Below, in pieces: positions 1-10,700 of a stretch of 23,455 nucleotides of DNA; within the stretch, counting starts at the first letter, position 1; the number at the start of each line of letters is the position of its first letter. The translations under genes were made by a program, and so were the position numbers. A model generated the notes under the pieces. It saw nothing but the letters and a program-made list of their open reading frames with translations. It searched no databases and had not been told where the DNA came from. The stretch spans positions 1 through 23,455 of the forward strand of contig ATSW01046394.1 in NCBI GenBank assembly GCA_000444245.1, given 5' to 3'. The DNA is from Botryllus schlosseri (Eukaryota; Chordata; Ascidiacea; Stolidobranchia; Styelidae).

Positions 1-601
1 AGCACAGCAACACGCAACTCTGCACCACCACAGTAATCTTGTCATCATTCTCACTATCGATGCCACTCTATAACAACTTCCTTAGCAGTGATGGATGTAG
101 TAGTTCGAGGACATTGCTGATTGCTGATACGATTGGTGTGAACCTTTGATTAAATTTGTTTGCGCGTCAGATGTAGGTCATCCCTCGGCTCATCTAGCAC
201 AGTGGGCCGTTCAGTGCGAATAGTAGCCTACTGACCTGTTACCTTCATATGGGTCAGTCTGGTACACATAAATTTGCCGAAATCATAATATCACACAAAT
301 GCTTGTTCAAGTCAGACAATATTGCATATTTGGATCGACCTGGCGCCATGAATGCGTAAAATCCATTTTATAACATCGGTGTATATCTGCCTTTCCATGC
401 ATTCCCCGCTGATATATGAATTTATATTTCTTAAAGTTGTGGGTATATGTTGCTCGTTGATACTTGTTGAAAGTTGGTACGAACAAGGTTAGGAGAGGCG
501 GTCAAAGTAGTCAAGAAAGCTACTCAAGTAGAAGTAGAAGCAGCGATGCAGTTTCCCCGGTTAGTGGTTCAGCCTTGACAATACTTTGAAACCGTACCTA
601 T
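1..601. other. Noncoding stretch without a recognised gene
   Basis: No gene, RNA or complete element is recognised here. A short open stretch on the plus strand at the left edge runs to a stop near position 83, but it is too short and cut by the edge to call. Around 490-550 a GTAGAAGTAGAAG run resembles the inner part of the GTAC-type hAT ends seen at 2739-2879 and 12129-12480, so it is probably an old transposon scrap. Confidence 0.4.
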
Positions 602-642
602 CTGGCAGACTTGGACAACTCTAAAATTTTCAGCTTTTCCAA

Positions 643-790
643 GTTAGATTAGAATTATAATTAAAGCTACACAGTTGTTTTCAAATTATCTTAGAATTAG
701 AATTAGAGCTACACATTTTTTCTCAAATTATATTTGAATTAGAGCTACACAGCTTTTTCCGAATTAGATTAGAATTAGAATTACTGATTT
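643..790. repeat. Tandem array of about 42-bp AATTAGA/GCTACACAG units
   Basis: About three and a half imperfect units follow one another. Each has TTAGATTAGAATTAGAATTA followed by AGCTACACAG and a T-rich run ending in CAAA or CGAA. The same core recurs singly near 1703, 1745 and 2105. No coding potential is seen. Confidence 0.7.
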
Positions 791-1462
791 CGCAAAAAAA
801 AACTTGAAAATTGAATGAAATTGTGAATGAGAAAGGAAGCCAGCAGAAATTAAGTTCGGTTCATATGAAATCACAGTGCATTCCGATCAGCATGAGAATG
901 GTTAACGTATTTACACCATGCTTGGCTCGTTTTGCACTATACCAGGGGTCACCATCACCAACACACGTCCCGTGCATGATCTTGATATTTAATGTTGTAT
1001 TTGTAATTCTGTAATAAATATGTTACACATCTTTTGTGGTAACCATGCCCATCGCCCATGTTATAGAGAGCACTGCTTTGTAAAGTTTGTAAAGTTTTAA
1101 AAACGTGGTTGCTCAACTGTGTGGCCTATTTTGTCTCGATATTGCATTCTTGCGGCCCGCGGCCTCTACGAAATTTGAAAAGTGACCCACGACGCGTTTT
1201 GAGCTGACGACCCATGTATTATACAGTTCTCCTGCATGGCTGAAAGCCTCAAGATGAGGAAAACGATTTGCTCTTTTCCAGTAACCCAAAATCACAGTCC
1301 ATCCTCTCACGCTCTGCTGAGAGATATCTTTCCACTTCATCGTCTAATATTTTCCTTGGTTAGATCTTGAGCAATCATCCTTTTTTTCTTGATGTAGTTG
1401 AGGGCATGAAAGTGAATAAGCCTGTGTTAACAATATTTTTTCTTTGCTGCTGTTATGTTTGT

Positions 1463-1496
1463 CTATAGATAACTAACCTAGGTTAGTTATCTATAG
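1463..1496. repeat. Perfect 34-bp palindrome
   Basis: Every base from 1463 to 1496 pairs with its mirror about the centre at 1479/1480. The left arm begins CTATAGATAACTAAC and the core is CCTAGG. There is no loop. The function is unknown; it lies inside the putative 1.6-kb hAT-like element. Confidence 0.9.
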
Positions 1497-2206
1497 TTTG
1501 TCATCGAAACTAGAAGGTAATTGTTCGTTTTGTACACTGCAAAGCTACTATGCTAGCATGGCTATTATTCGTCACAATAACTACTATGACTGTACGGTGT
1601 TAGTATAATGCGATGGTGGCTTGGCACTGCATTTCCCTTCGCGAGAGGCATATTCTTGTTAACTCGCTGCAAAATGCCGCGGAAAAATGCCGGTGAACAA
1701 TAAGTTAAATTAGAATTAAAATTAGAGTATAGAAACATTTCACAAATTAGATTAGAATTGGAATTAGAGCATAGTGCAGCTATCCAGCTGTGATCACTCG
1801 TCCATGATATTCCGCTATGTCTCGAATAAGAAACTACTTCTTGTTGTGATGTCTTGACACTCTATATAAGTGTATGTATCACGTGTGAGAGACATTATTA
1901 TGATTGAGACTCTATACGCTACTACTGCAACGTTCTGAATAAACCATTGTATTGAGTATATATCTGTTACGAAGAACTTCACCAAAGGAACAGCGTCTAA
2001 GTAAGTATTCAAGTATAGCCGAAATCCCAAGATATTTGGTTAGCTACGCTTCTAATACAGATCACCAGAGACAATAAGCTCTAATTGCTGCAATAGGAAC
2101 ATTTCGCAAATTAGATTAGAATTAGTCAACTGGCATTTTGCTCTAATTTAGGGAAATTAGATAACTAGAATTATCTAGTTGTGTATGTCTGACCTCTGGT
2201 CTATAC

Positions 2207-2310
2207 TAGGGTTGCCATACGTCCGGAATTTCCCGGACATGTCCGGAACTTCACTGTTAAAACTGCGTCCGGGAGGAATTTCTAAAATATGCCTAAATAT
2301 CCGGAATTTT
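2207..2310. mobile_element. Transposon end of the GGGTTGCCATACGTCC type
   Basis: TAGGGTTGCCATACGTCCGG begins at 2207 and is followed by repeated CCGGAATTT and CCGGACATGTCCGG motifs. The terminus resembles the GGGTTACCATA ends of the GGACA family elsewhere in the window, but the inner sequence differs. The opposite end is not identified, so only a fragment is claimed. Confidence 0.5.
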
Positions 2311-2738
2311 GAAGGCTTGAAGTAAGCTCATAATTTTTTCGTAAATCAACATAAGCAATAATAGTTTCGGCAGATTTGCTACATGAAATTTTTCTTCGCA
2401 CTGCACGCGATTTAGCATCACTTATATTGGTTTTAATATGGGGACTACCACCCTCGCAACCCTCGCCATATTTACTATGATCAAATATTTGATATGGGCG
2501 ATAATGCGGTGTGAGCGTAATCAAGCAATCCGGTACCTAAATAATATTCACTGATACTTTCGTGAAAACATTTGCCACATAACTACTGTGCGCGAAGCGC
2601 AACTAAATTTCTGGGCTTTACTTGACTTTTATGAATACTAAATGTTGGTACTCCGTGAAAACAGCCCCGAAATTCCTCAGGCTATCTTTCGTATTGGGGG
2701 ATTAAACTACTTCAACTTGACAAACTGAAAATAGCGAA

Positions 2739-2879
2739 AAGTAAGTAAGTAAGTAGATCACAAAATATTACGAAGTAGAAGTAGAGGAAATCAGTTCTAC
2801 TTGAGTAAGTACCAGAAGTAGAGGAAAAATACTTGAGTACTTCCAAAAAGTAGAAGTACTTCGTTACTGACCACCTCTG
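2739..2879 (-). mobile_element. hAT-like element end, AAGTACTTCTAC family
   Basis: Read on the minus strand from 2879, the sequence starts CAGAGGTGGTCAGTAACGAA. It then runs through repeated AAGTACTTCTAC / TACTCAAGTA motifs down to a (GTAA)n tract at about 2739. This is the usual terminus and subterminal repeat pattern of a widespread hAT-type MITE. Related internal sequence is at 12129-12480. The left terminus was not found. Confidence 0.55.
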
Positions 2880-3298
2880 TGTATACTATTGATCTGCACG
2901 GTTGAGAAATGAAAGATTCTTTTCCCTCAGTCAGTGTGGCTTCGAGGGCAAATTGCAAATGCAAAGTACAAGCCCACCAGTCCTTGGGTCTACTTTACTA
3001 TCAGTATCAGTTTAATAATAATGTCATCATTTCAAAACACCACAAGCATGGGATACAATGAAAACCTTAATATTGTGATTTTTCGTCATGTTTTGCGCGA
3101 TATAGCTCAGTGGATTCGAACAACTGAGTCATTTTGGTGATACGGTCGGTAGCAGTGCGGTAGAGCTAGTTAGTATTTTTATCATTGCGTAAGCTACTTC
3201 GGTTATTTACGTTGTAAGTTTTCTTCGATTTGGCATCATTACTACCTTATCCCACATTTTTGAAATGGTAGCGTTTAGTAAATAGTACTGGTTTCAAA
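2880..3298. other. Upstream region of the Dixin gene
   Basis: No separate gene is seen. A tRNA A-box-like TAGCTCAGTGG occurs near 3103 but does not form a tRNA. An in-frame TAG at 3269-3271 closes the Dixin frame 27 bases before its ATG. A promoter cannot be defined by eye. Confidence 0.5.
3268..3278 (+). promoter_or_regulatory. Possible splice acceptor just 5' of the Dixin ATG
   Basis: GCGTTTAG ends at 3278, 20 bases before the ATG at 3299, downstream of a T-rich stretch (TTATCCCACATTTTTGAAAT). It could accept a 5'-UTR exon or a trans-spliced leader. The pyrimidine tract is weak, so this is only a candidate. Similar acceptors precede the other two genes. Confidence 0.35.
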
Positions 3299-5158
3299 AT
3301 GTCGTCCGATGCCGAGTATAAAAATAACGATTTTCAGCAGCAAGTCGATACCTACGTTGCTTGGGTCAATAGCCAGCTAAAGAAGAAATCCTCGTCTGGG
3401 CTGGTAAGGGACTTGCGCACCGACTTCAGCGACGGAATCTTGCTGGTTGACCTCCTTGAGATCATATCCGGAGAGAAATTACAGGAAGTACGAGTCAACG
3501 CCACGAAATACGAAGACAAACTTCATAACGTGAACCTGATACTGAAGTTTCTCAATTCGAAAAACATCCGAATACACCATGTCACCGACAAAGACATAAT
3601 TGACGGGAATATAAAAAGCACGATGCGCCTCATATTAACACTTGCGGCACATTTTAAACCATCTAGCGTTGGCTCGAAAAAATCAGTTAGCACTGCAGCC
3701 GTGGCAAATGCGAATGCGGCTTTCAGTCATATGCATGATCACATGACTTCTTCAAGTTCACATAAGAGGTGGAAAAGTAGCACTCCGAGTGATAACAGAA
3801 CTCGCACATCACAACAAGCTAGTACTCATCGTAAATGTGACGGGTATCAGTCTGAATCATCAGCGGATGGTAGTTTTGTTAACTTGATTCCTTCGAGTGA
3901 TTCTAACAACTCATGTTTTTGGGAAGGTCATTCGTTGGATTCCCATCGAATGACGCCACTCAGAAGCATGTCTTCGATAAATAGCGAAGTGATTTTGGAA
4001 TCGAGTGGGAGATTGGGTGGTAATACGGAGCAAGAACAGTTATCTGTGTATCACGATGAATTGCGGAGTGATCTATCCAGCACAAAAGACTTAGTTTCAA
4101 TGCTGCAACATCTTTTATTGAACGGGGAGATTCCTGATCAAAACGAGGGTGGGGATGATGCAGAAAAATGTCTACCGCTAGAGGCCTTGTCTGGTAATGA
4201 AGATAGTTTAATTGTTCAATCGCAATTGGATATATCTCGACACGAAAACAGCCGATTGAAAAGCGAACTCGCGGACGCGCGGCAAGAATGCCGCACGGCA
4301 CACGCGACCAAATCTGCCATGAATTCGCGATTTCAGCAACAAGATAAAGAACTCGTTTCTCTCAGACAACAAATGTTGAAGATGAATTTTACAAACGAAA
4401 ATTTACAACAAGATAAAGAGTATTTAGAAGCGGAAATCTCCTCACTGAAGCGTGCGAATCAAGCGCTATCCGGCGACCTCGCTGATAAGAACATGACTGT
4501 AAAGCATCTTCGAGATCAAATGGATCTAATGTCGTCACAGGTTAGGAAATTTGACAGTGACAGAAGGCATAAACATGACTCTGTGCAACAACTTGAAATG
4601 CAAGTCCGAGATTTGAAACATCAAATCAAAATTTTGCACCGGTACAAGCAACCCAACCCTCAAGGCAACGAAAGTACTATCATAAAAGAGTCATTAAACA
4701 GTTTGAGGAGCTCCCTCTCTCCTCAAGATGCAAGACGTCATATTTTAGATACGCTGGAACAATCTTTCAATTCGTTGTCTGAAAGCGTACGTAAATCTCC
4801 GGCAAAATCTCCGTATCGCGCTAAAAAAGAATTCGTCATCAGTCCGTCTATTTCAAATTCTCCGAGAACTAGACACGGAAGGGAGCAACGCTCTGACTCT
4901 ACAAGTATAATATATTTTTATGACTCGAATATGACGCCATTTCGAGGTTCTATCAACAAGAAGATAGGCGAAATCACTCTGAAAGACGTCAAAAGCATTC
5001 TGCATACGTCAGATCAATATACGTTCAATTTTAAAGCGTTGGACCCCGAATTTGGAACCGTTAAAAAGGAGGTCGTTCATGAAAATGACATTGTGCCAGG
5101 TTGGGAAGGCAAAATTGTGGCGTGGCTTGATAAAATGCATGAGAACGGAAACCAGTAG
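3299..5158 (+). CDS. DIXDC1: Dixin (DIX domain-containing protein 1, Ccd1-like), intronless
   Basis: This 619-residue frame encodes the full Dixin architecture. Residues about 13-121 form a calponin-homology domain (AYVAWVN-like TYVAWVNSQLKK, then LRTDFSDGILLVDLLEIISGEKL and ending MRLILTLAAHFKP). Residues about 122-240 are a Ser-rich linker. Then come LQHLLLNGEIPD and a coiled coil at about 295-450. A conserved SLRSSLSPQDARRHILDTLEQ block follows. The C terminus (536-619) is a DIX domain with FNFKALDPEFGTVKKE and PGWEGKIVAW. In known family members the DIX domain polymerises head-to-tail with Dishevelled and Axin, making Dixin a positive regulator of canonical Wnt signalling; the CH region and coiled coil link it to actin and multimerisation. 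The start is the first ATG after an in-frame stop at 3269. Human DIXDC1 has many exons, but here the whole coding sequence is one exon with no break. The length is close to the long human isoform (about 680 aa). Confidence 0.94.
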   Translation: MSSDAEYKNNDFQQQVDTYVAWVNSQLKKKSSSGLVRDLRTDFSDGILLVDLLEIISGEKLQEVRVNATKYEDKLHNVNLILKFLNSKNIRIHHVTDKDIIDGNIKSTMRLILTLAAHFKPSSVGSKKSVSTAAVANANAAFSHMHDHMTSSSSHKRWKSSTPSDNRTRTSQQASTHRKCDGYQSESSADGSFVNLIPSSDSNNSCFWEGHSLDSHRMTPLRSMSSINSEVILESSGRLGGNTEQEQLSVYHDELRSDLSSTKDLVSMLQHLLLNGEIPDQNEGGDDAEKCLPLEALSGNEDSLIVQSQLDISRHENSRLKSELADARQECRTAHATKSAMNSRFQQQDKELVSLRQQMLKMNFTNENLQQDKEYLEAEISSLKRANQALSGDLADKNMTVKHLRDQMDLMSSQVRKFDSDRRHKHDSVQQLEMQVRDLKHQIKILHRYKQPNPQGNESTIIKESLNSLRSSLSPQDARRHILDTLEQSFNSLSESVRKSPAKSPYRAKKEFVISPSISNSPRTRHGREQRSDSTSIIYFYDSNMTPFRGSINKKIGEITLKDVKSILHTSDQYTFNFKALDPEFGTVKKEVVHENDIVPGWEGKIVAWLDKMHENGNQ

Positions 5159-7345
5159 ATTATGATGGTTTGTCCATTATGTCTCGGTGAAAGGTCGATG
5201 GGTTCGATTTTTGAGTTGTAGATATAGGCACAACAATATCAGATATTACAGGAGGGAGGTGCAATCGACTATTAGGCTCTTTGAAATTCTCTGTTGCAGA
5301 GCATATGATCAAGACTCGAAAAATGAAATGAAGCTTGTCTTGTCACAGTTTCAAACTTTCGAGGTGACACTTGGATCTTTGCAATTATTTGCAACTAATG
5401 CAAATTTCCGCCATTGAAACAATGTCCTGCTTGCGGTATTGCGCCATAAATTGCAGTGACACATTGTTCCAGAGACCGACATAGTGGCTTCTCTATACTT
5501 AATTAAACTCTTCACTGTGACTGGCATTCCGCAGGTATTGACGATTAACACTACCTTTGGTGTGGTAGTTGTTCCTCTGCAATACTTGAGCTATTTTCTG
5601 ATGCCATTGAATTTTGTTCAATGATTTGACCCAAGACAAATATCAATGTCCAGACTTTGCGGATTGATATAGACCGAATACATAGCGGTGTAGGAATGTC
5701 CCAGCTTAAAGTATTTCCAGTAACCGCACTGTGTTGTATGTTGCATAAATGCCGCGTAATTAATATATAATGATTGATAAATGTGCTCACTTTATTAAGT
5801 ACTTGGTGGCATTGGCCGCTTTTCAAGTCACTGTCATATCCGACCAAGTGTATGGGTATACCCTTATTTGTCAATGACATATAAAATTGCATCAAATTTT
5901 TTATGGTCCGCCTTATTGCAAGTCCTTGATGCCTTTTCGCGCTTGATTGTTGAGAGTAGGCCTACGTTCTCGTATAGTTATTTTGAGGCAAGTTCATCAT
6001 ATTCAAGGATGCTATGTTGGCCTAATTATTCAAATCTATGTATGAACAGTCCTAAATAACTTTTACGATACAATGTTCAGAACGATACACGACTGTTGTC
6101 ATTGATCATAATCTTGCGTCACGCGACAATGTTCAAGTTTCACCCAGAAACGAATATGTTGGTAGTATTTCAGAAAATGTATATTGTCAACTCTTTGCTC
6201 AACAATTGCTGATACAACATCCATGAATTTTGTTAACTACCAACCTGTGAATTCTGTGAATATTTGTTTCGGTATTCTTTAGTGGCTGACCATTCTGGGG
6301 ATTCCCTGACTAAATTGTTGGGTTGCCTAAGAAACGCTGCACAAAAAGTTCTGAATTTATTATAAAAATATTGAAGATTGTTTTTTCAAATTGCATACAT
6401 TAAACACCACGAAATTGTGAAGTTGTCTAAAAGAACAATGCCTAATGATTTTTGGTCACTTCTAACCAGTAGAAGCGATGTTATTGCAGTTGGAAATTTT
6501 GGATTCACAAAAATAGCCGACGGTGGTTAATCTCAGAATTACGCATGAAAAACTCAAATAACTTCGCTGCTATTGGTTGGAATAAAATCGAATTTGTTTT
6601 GCATCTTTTTTAGGCAACCCAACAATTTAATCAGTGAATCCCTGGAATCTGGAAAAAAGGTTATTTTTGAATAACCCTACTGTCCATGACTGAGCTATTT
6701 ATGATCTGTGTGAAATTTCTTTATATTCACTGTGTAGTGTAATTTGTATACCATTCGTCAACTTTTGCTTACATCGTTTTACAAGGATCTACTGAATTGC
6801 TTCAAGGTCACAGCATACATATTACCCAAAGTGTATAAACAAGACCATTTAAGAGGTTGCCTACTGTATGCTCCCACTAGTAGTGAGCGAGTTGACCATA
6901 TAATATATAATATTCCTTTTCCTCAATCTAAGTTTGATGTTCAATAACTTACCGGGCAAGACTTGCGCTGTCTTTGCATTATGATTTCCAAAGGTATCCA
7001 GATACTGTGCCATTACAAGCATTGTATACCCCAATACCCGTCTTGAAATGGTTTATTAATAATAATTAGTATCCTACAAGAATTAACAATAGAAATGTTT
7101 TCAGCATTGTAAATTTCTGTTCATTTGTTTTGTTATTGTGTTGAAATTTGATCTGGCATTATTAAATGAGAAGCACAATGAAATTTCCTTTGTGTTTGTT
7201 CTTTAATTCGTTATTGTACACATTGATTTATCGTATTAAATGCCACTCTTGAGTATGAAACACTGTACTATTGTGTGTAGTAGCTGCATATTCCTGATGG
7301 GGATAGTGTCTCAACATCTTTGCGAATAAAGTTCATGTTTGTGTG
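5159..7345 (+). other. Probable Dixin 3' UTR and spacer
   Basis: No convincing gene lies between the Dixin stop and the RAB3GAP1 start. The open frames here are short, AT-rich and unlike any family I know. If the polyadenylation signal at 7325 belongs to Dixin, its 3' UTR is about 2.2 kb and carries a foldback transposon at 6291-6655. Earlier weaker signals such as ATTAAA at 5502 could give a short 3' UTR instead. Confidence 0.4.
6291..6655. mobile_element. Foldback MITE with CCAGGGATTC / TTGTTGGGTTGCC inverted ends
   Basis: The left arm (about 6295-6335, GGATTCCCTGACTAAATTGT then TGGGTTGCCTAAGAAA) is the inverted complement of the right arm (about 6608-6650, TTTTTTAGGCAACCCAACAA then TTTAATCAGTGAATCCC). 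The interior has AACCAGTAGAAGCGATGTTA and its inverted counterpart near 6565. It resembles the inner repeat of the element at 11611-12119, so the two are probably relatives. The target duplication is unclear. There is no coding capacity. Confidence 0.7.
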
Positions 7346-7350
7346 TGATT
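7325..7350 (+). promoter_or_regulatory. Candidate polyadenylation signal
   Basis: AATAAA at 7325-7330 is followed within 10-20 bases by GTTTGTGTGTGATTTG, a GT-rich downstream element. It is the best-formed signal between Dixin and RAB3GAP1. Assignment to Dixin is inferred from position only. Confidence 0.5.
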
Positions 7351-7740
7351 TGAACTTTTCAATCATATCTCAATGACCCGTCATCTCTGAAATTGAATAG
7401 AACACTGCTAATAAGCCTTTTTGAGTCGAGTAACACTAATAACAGTAATATAGACTGGAAAGTGCGGAATATTTTGAATAACGAGTTATGACAAAATGAG
7501 GTTTCAAGCTCTCATAGTGGGAACACATTATTGAAACTATATTTCCAGTGTGCACTGAATAAAATTTTGTTACTTGACTCGAATCAGGAACCGTCACAAT
7601 TGTTACTTGAAACGTTATGCTCAGGAGCTCAGCCCAAAATCAGCGCTGATGACAGCTACATGTTTAAATTTGACCATTCTATGTGTGACTACCTGAATGT
7701 GATTAGCTTACAGTATGCCATCTGTCTCAACCTCTGACGA

Positions 7741-7754
7741 TTTATTTTGTTTAG
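7741..7754 (+). promoter_or_regulatory. Candidate splice acceptor in the RAB3GAP1 5' leader
   Basis: TTTATTTTGTTTAG is a good pyrimidine tract plus AG, ending 43 bases before the ATG at 7798. It could be the acceptor of a 5'-UTR intron or of a trans-spliced leader. The transcript start is not visible in the sequence. Confidence 0.5.
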
Positions 7755-7797
7755 GCAATACATCTGTAAATTATTTAATGAAATCACGTTGATCAAA

Positions 7798-10700
7798 ATG
7801 ACGGAGTCCCTGTCGCGAAGCTCGTCGATGGTTGATGATGAAGAAGTGTTTGAGATCACGGACTTCACGACGGTGTCGGATTGGGAAAAATTCATCGCTC
7901 AAATAACAGAAGCCGTGTCCGACTGGCAACTGGCTTGCACGGACAGCTACAGGCCTCTGCGGAGAGAGGAGCTCACGTCAGGAAAATGGGAGCAGCTGAG
8001 CCGAGAAATAAGGTTGGTGCATTCACATTGAATATTATTTGGTGTTTTTTCGCCATACCTATCTCAATGGACTTTTTCACAATGCTGTGGTTGATATCGA
8101 CTTCATAGATACGGTATGCCCATTCCTGCTAACACATGTAGCTTTGAAGAGCTTCTTGGAGGTACAGAACTTCAATATACAATTGAATATACTATTCAAT
8201 TGTACATGTAGCTTTGTACTACATGTTTCGTATTTGTGATACAACCAATCGAGGTTTCAAGGCTTCCGCAGTGGAAAACACTCTTGAAACTATAATTTTC
8301 ACTGATAAATCAACTCTAGTGGCAAGGGGTGTATAATTTCAGTGCACTACTCAAGAAATCATCTCTCGCTGATCAAATCGTTGTGCCTGGCCGTAATTAT
8401 TGGTCTGTAATACAAGTCTATTTCAAATGCCAGAAGTATGGTACATTTAAAAAAATGTACACAATACATGCCAAAACGCCCACAACAATTCGTCAGAGCT
8501 GTTTTATTTTTATTTTTCAAGGCGCATTCACTATTTTTTCCATGGTCATGATGGGCTATCTAATAGATCAATGCAATACTTTGCAGTGGCGATATATTCA
8601 ACAAGGGAAGCAAAAACACTTGAAGGCTTTAGGGGTTGGAATTTTGGCATTATTAGGCTGAGCTGGGTGTCAGATTGAAATCATTCTATTCGTTCGTTAC
8701 ACGGCATTGTGTGTCTTGAGCAGATAAAAACAATAGAACCGATGGTTATAATTACGTTGAGAACCCTGTCTTAGTTGAATTCGTTACTTGTGTCGTAAAC
8801 TTCAACTATGCATAGCAGAATGTAACTTCAAGTGACCAATTTGGTCAAGTTTCCCGTTTTGTATTTCACAAGTGTGTGTCAAAAGCTCTTCAGAGACATA
8901 GTCTGATTGTTTATGATAAGGAGTGGCGAGCTGTCATGTTGATTTTGAAGTCCTACAAAGTAAGCTGTAGGCCTACTAAGTTGTAGGCTGAAAAAAGTGA
9001 GCTCTCAATATGGCTGCTTCACCGACTATTTTTATATAAATTAGGGAAGTCTAGGCCTACGTATTTTGGATCACACCGATAACGCTGTAAGCATGTAGTA
9101 AGTTACCCGGCATGGTATCGCTTGAAGTGCCATTGATATTTTAAAGAAATGACAAACTTCATCTTGATTATCTTATTTATTCTGTACACAGACGTGTGGT
9201 CCAATTTGTGAAATCCAATTGCATGTTGATGGCCTCCAATACACCGTCATTGAATTAAGTGTTAACAACTGTGTAATTATTCATCTACAGCTGCATGTTT
9301 ATAGCCACAGGTTGAACACTAATGTGTTTGAGCAGTGGTTCAACCTGTGGGTCATAGCACCTAAAATTGCGAGATTTGAAGTTTAAAACACCTCAGTTGC
9401 TGCCACTCAATCAGGCATTATTATAACATTAAATCGAGTGCATTCCTATGAGAGTTTATTTATTCACTCATTCATTCAAAAAATCCTTTAAAATATTTCA
9501 CTATTACTCGACAAGATTCCACATTTCCATTCCCTTCACTGCCTCTACTTTGGCATAAAAACAAACTATTTCTTGCAAATGTCAAGTATACTACAATAAG
9601 CTGGTTTAAAATACCGTCATTTTCCAAGTATAGTACGCCCCCATGTGTAATACGCACCCTTAAAATGACGTGTATATTCTGGGAAAAAGCCTGTACCCAT
9701 GTATATGCGACTGATTACGCAAGCGATTATATCTTGCGCACATGGCCTCTTGTGTGTGCGATTGTTAAAAGGCCTGTCGTTGACGCGATGAATCGACAAG
9801 GATTGCCGCGCACGCTTGTAGCAATCAGCGACCTAATTTAGCTCGCGTACAAACGGCAAACCAACTCACCAAGAGATCGCGTGCTTTGCAGACGACTCTC
9901 CTTAATTAGAAACACGCTTTTCGTTGATTGGCAACACCTCTATTTGGCAGCGCGCGTTACACTCTATAATACGAATTATGGGGCCAAATGGCTAGAGGTG
10001 CTGCGCGATTTAAACAAACATGAAGAAAGGTGTGATTTCAAGTTCTTGATCGAGGGATTTTTTTTTTCAAGGCTTGCTGTACCCATGTATAATACGCACC
10101 CCCCTATTTTAGGGCAAAAAATCGGTAAAATTTTGCGCACTATACATGGAAAATAACGGTATCACTTTCAGCCATAATCAGTTGAGCTTGCCAGAAAAGT
10201 TTATCAAGTGACGCTCAGGTCCCAAAATACAGTTTTTCTTTCACATTATCAGTTGGTTGACTAAAAAAAAGGTCAACTTTCTGGCCTGGCTCCCAAAATA
10301 CCCGCCGGACCGGTACTTCGGTGCCGATTTACGGTAGCTAAGTCGATTTTGCCATATACTTCACCGAAATTCTCGAAAAAGAGGACATCTGGGCATCCTC
10401 CGAGGACACTTTAAAAAAAGTTGAAAAATAGGACAAATCCCTTTAAAAGAGGACGTAGGCCTATGGTAGCCCTATCAAAACATGTTTTTTCAAACAGATA
10501 AACGACAGTTTCTGACCCTATTTTTTTCAATTACTGCTCCTGATATACTAGACTTGAATATTTCATACATAATGTAACTTGGTCCAGTTATTCGCAATGA
10601 CTCGAGTACAAGTCGAGTCGATACACAAAAGGGGCTCAAGCCAAGTCGAGTCAACAAAAAATTATGAGTCGAGTCACGACTCGAGTCATTACAACCGTGA

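Larger units (their letters stand above)
602..2198. mobile_element. Possible large nonautonomous hAT-like element with AATTAGA arrays
   Basis: The right end (reverse strand from 2198) reads CAGAGGTCAGACATACACAA, a typical hAT-style terminus. The left end at about 602 has a diverged counterpart (GGCAGACTTGGACAACTC). GAATTAGAATTAGAGC-type repeats lie inside both ends (643-790, 1703-1765, 2100-2160), as expected for subterminal transposase-binding repeats. I found no convincing 8-bp target duplication and no transposase frame. The limits are therefore tentative, and the region could instead be two unrelated fragments sharing a repeat. Confidence 0.35.

Noticed and set aside
1-85. C-terminal coding end of a gene at the left edge
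   Set aside because: Only about 27 codons are open, with no recognisable motif or splice acceptor.
3095-3170. tRNA or tRNA-derived SINE, from TAGCTCAGTGG followed by GGATTCGAAC
   Set aside because: The A-box-like and B-box-like motifs touch or overlap instead of being about 30-40 bases apart, and no cloverleaf stems form.
3960-4301. 113-codon minus-strand frame
   Set aside because: It is antisense to the well-supported Dixin coding sequence and has no family features.
3299-5158. Dixin as a recent processed retrocopy
   Set aside because: No poly-A tract or target duplication is visible after the stop and the frame is intact. It could still be an old retrogene, so this is kept only as a question in the findings.
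8329-8661. 110-codon plus-strand frame in RAB3GAP1 intron 1
   Set aside because: It has no ATG at its start, AT-rich random-looking composition and no recognisable motif; it is intronic.
9881-10156. 91-codon frame as a transposase remnant
   Set aside because: It lies inside the TA-flanked MITE but has no DDE/D pattern or other transposase feature. It is an incidental frame.
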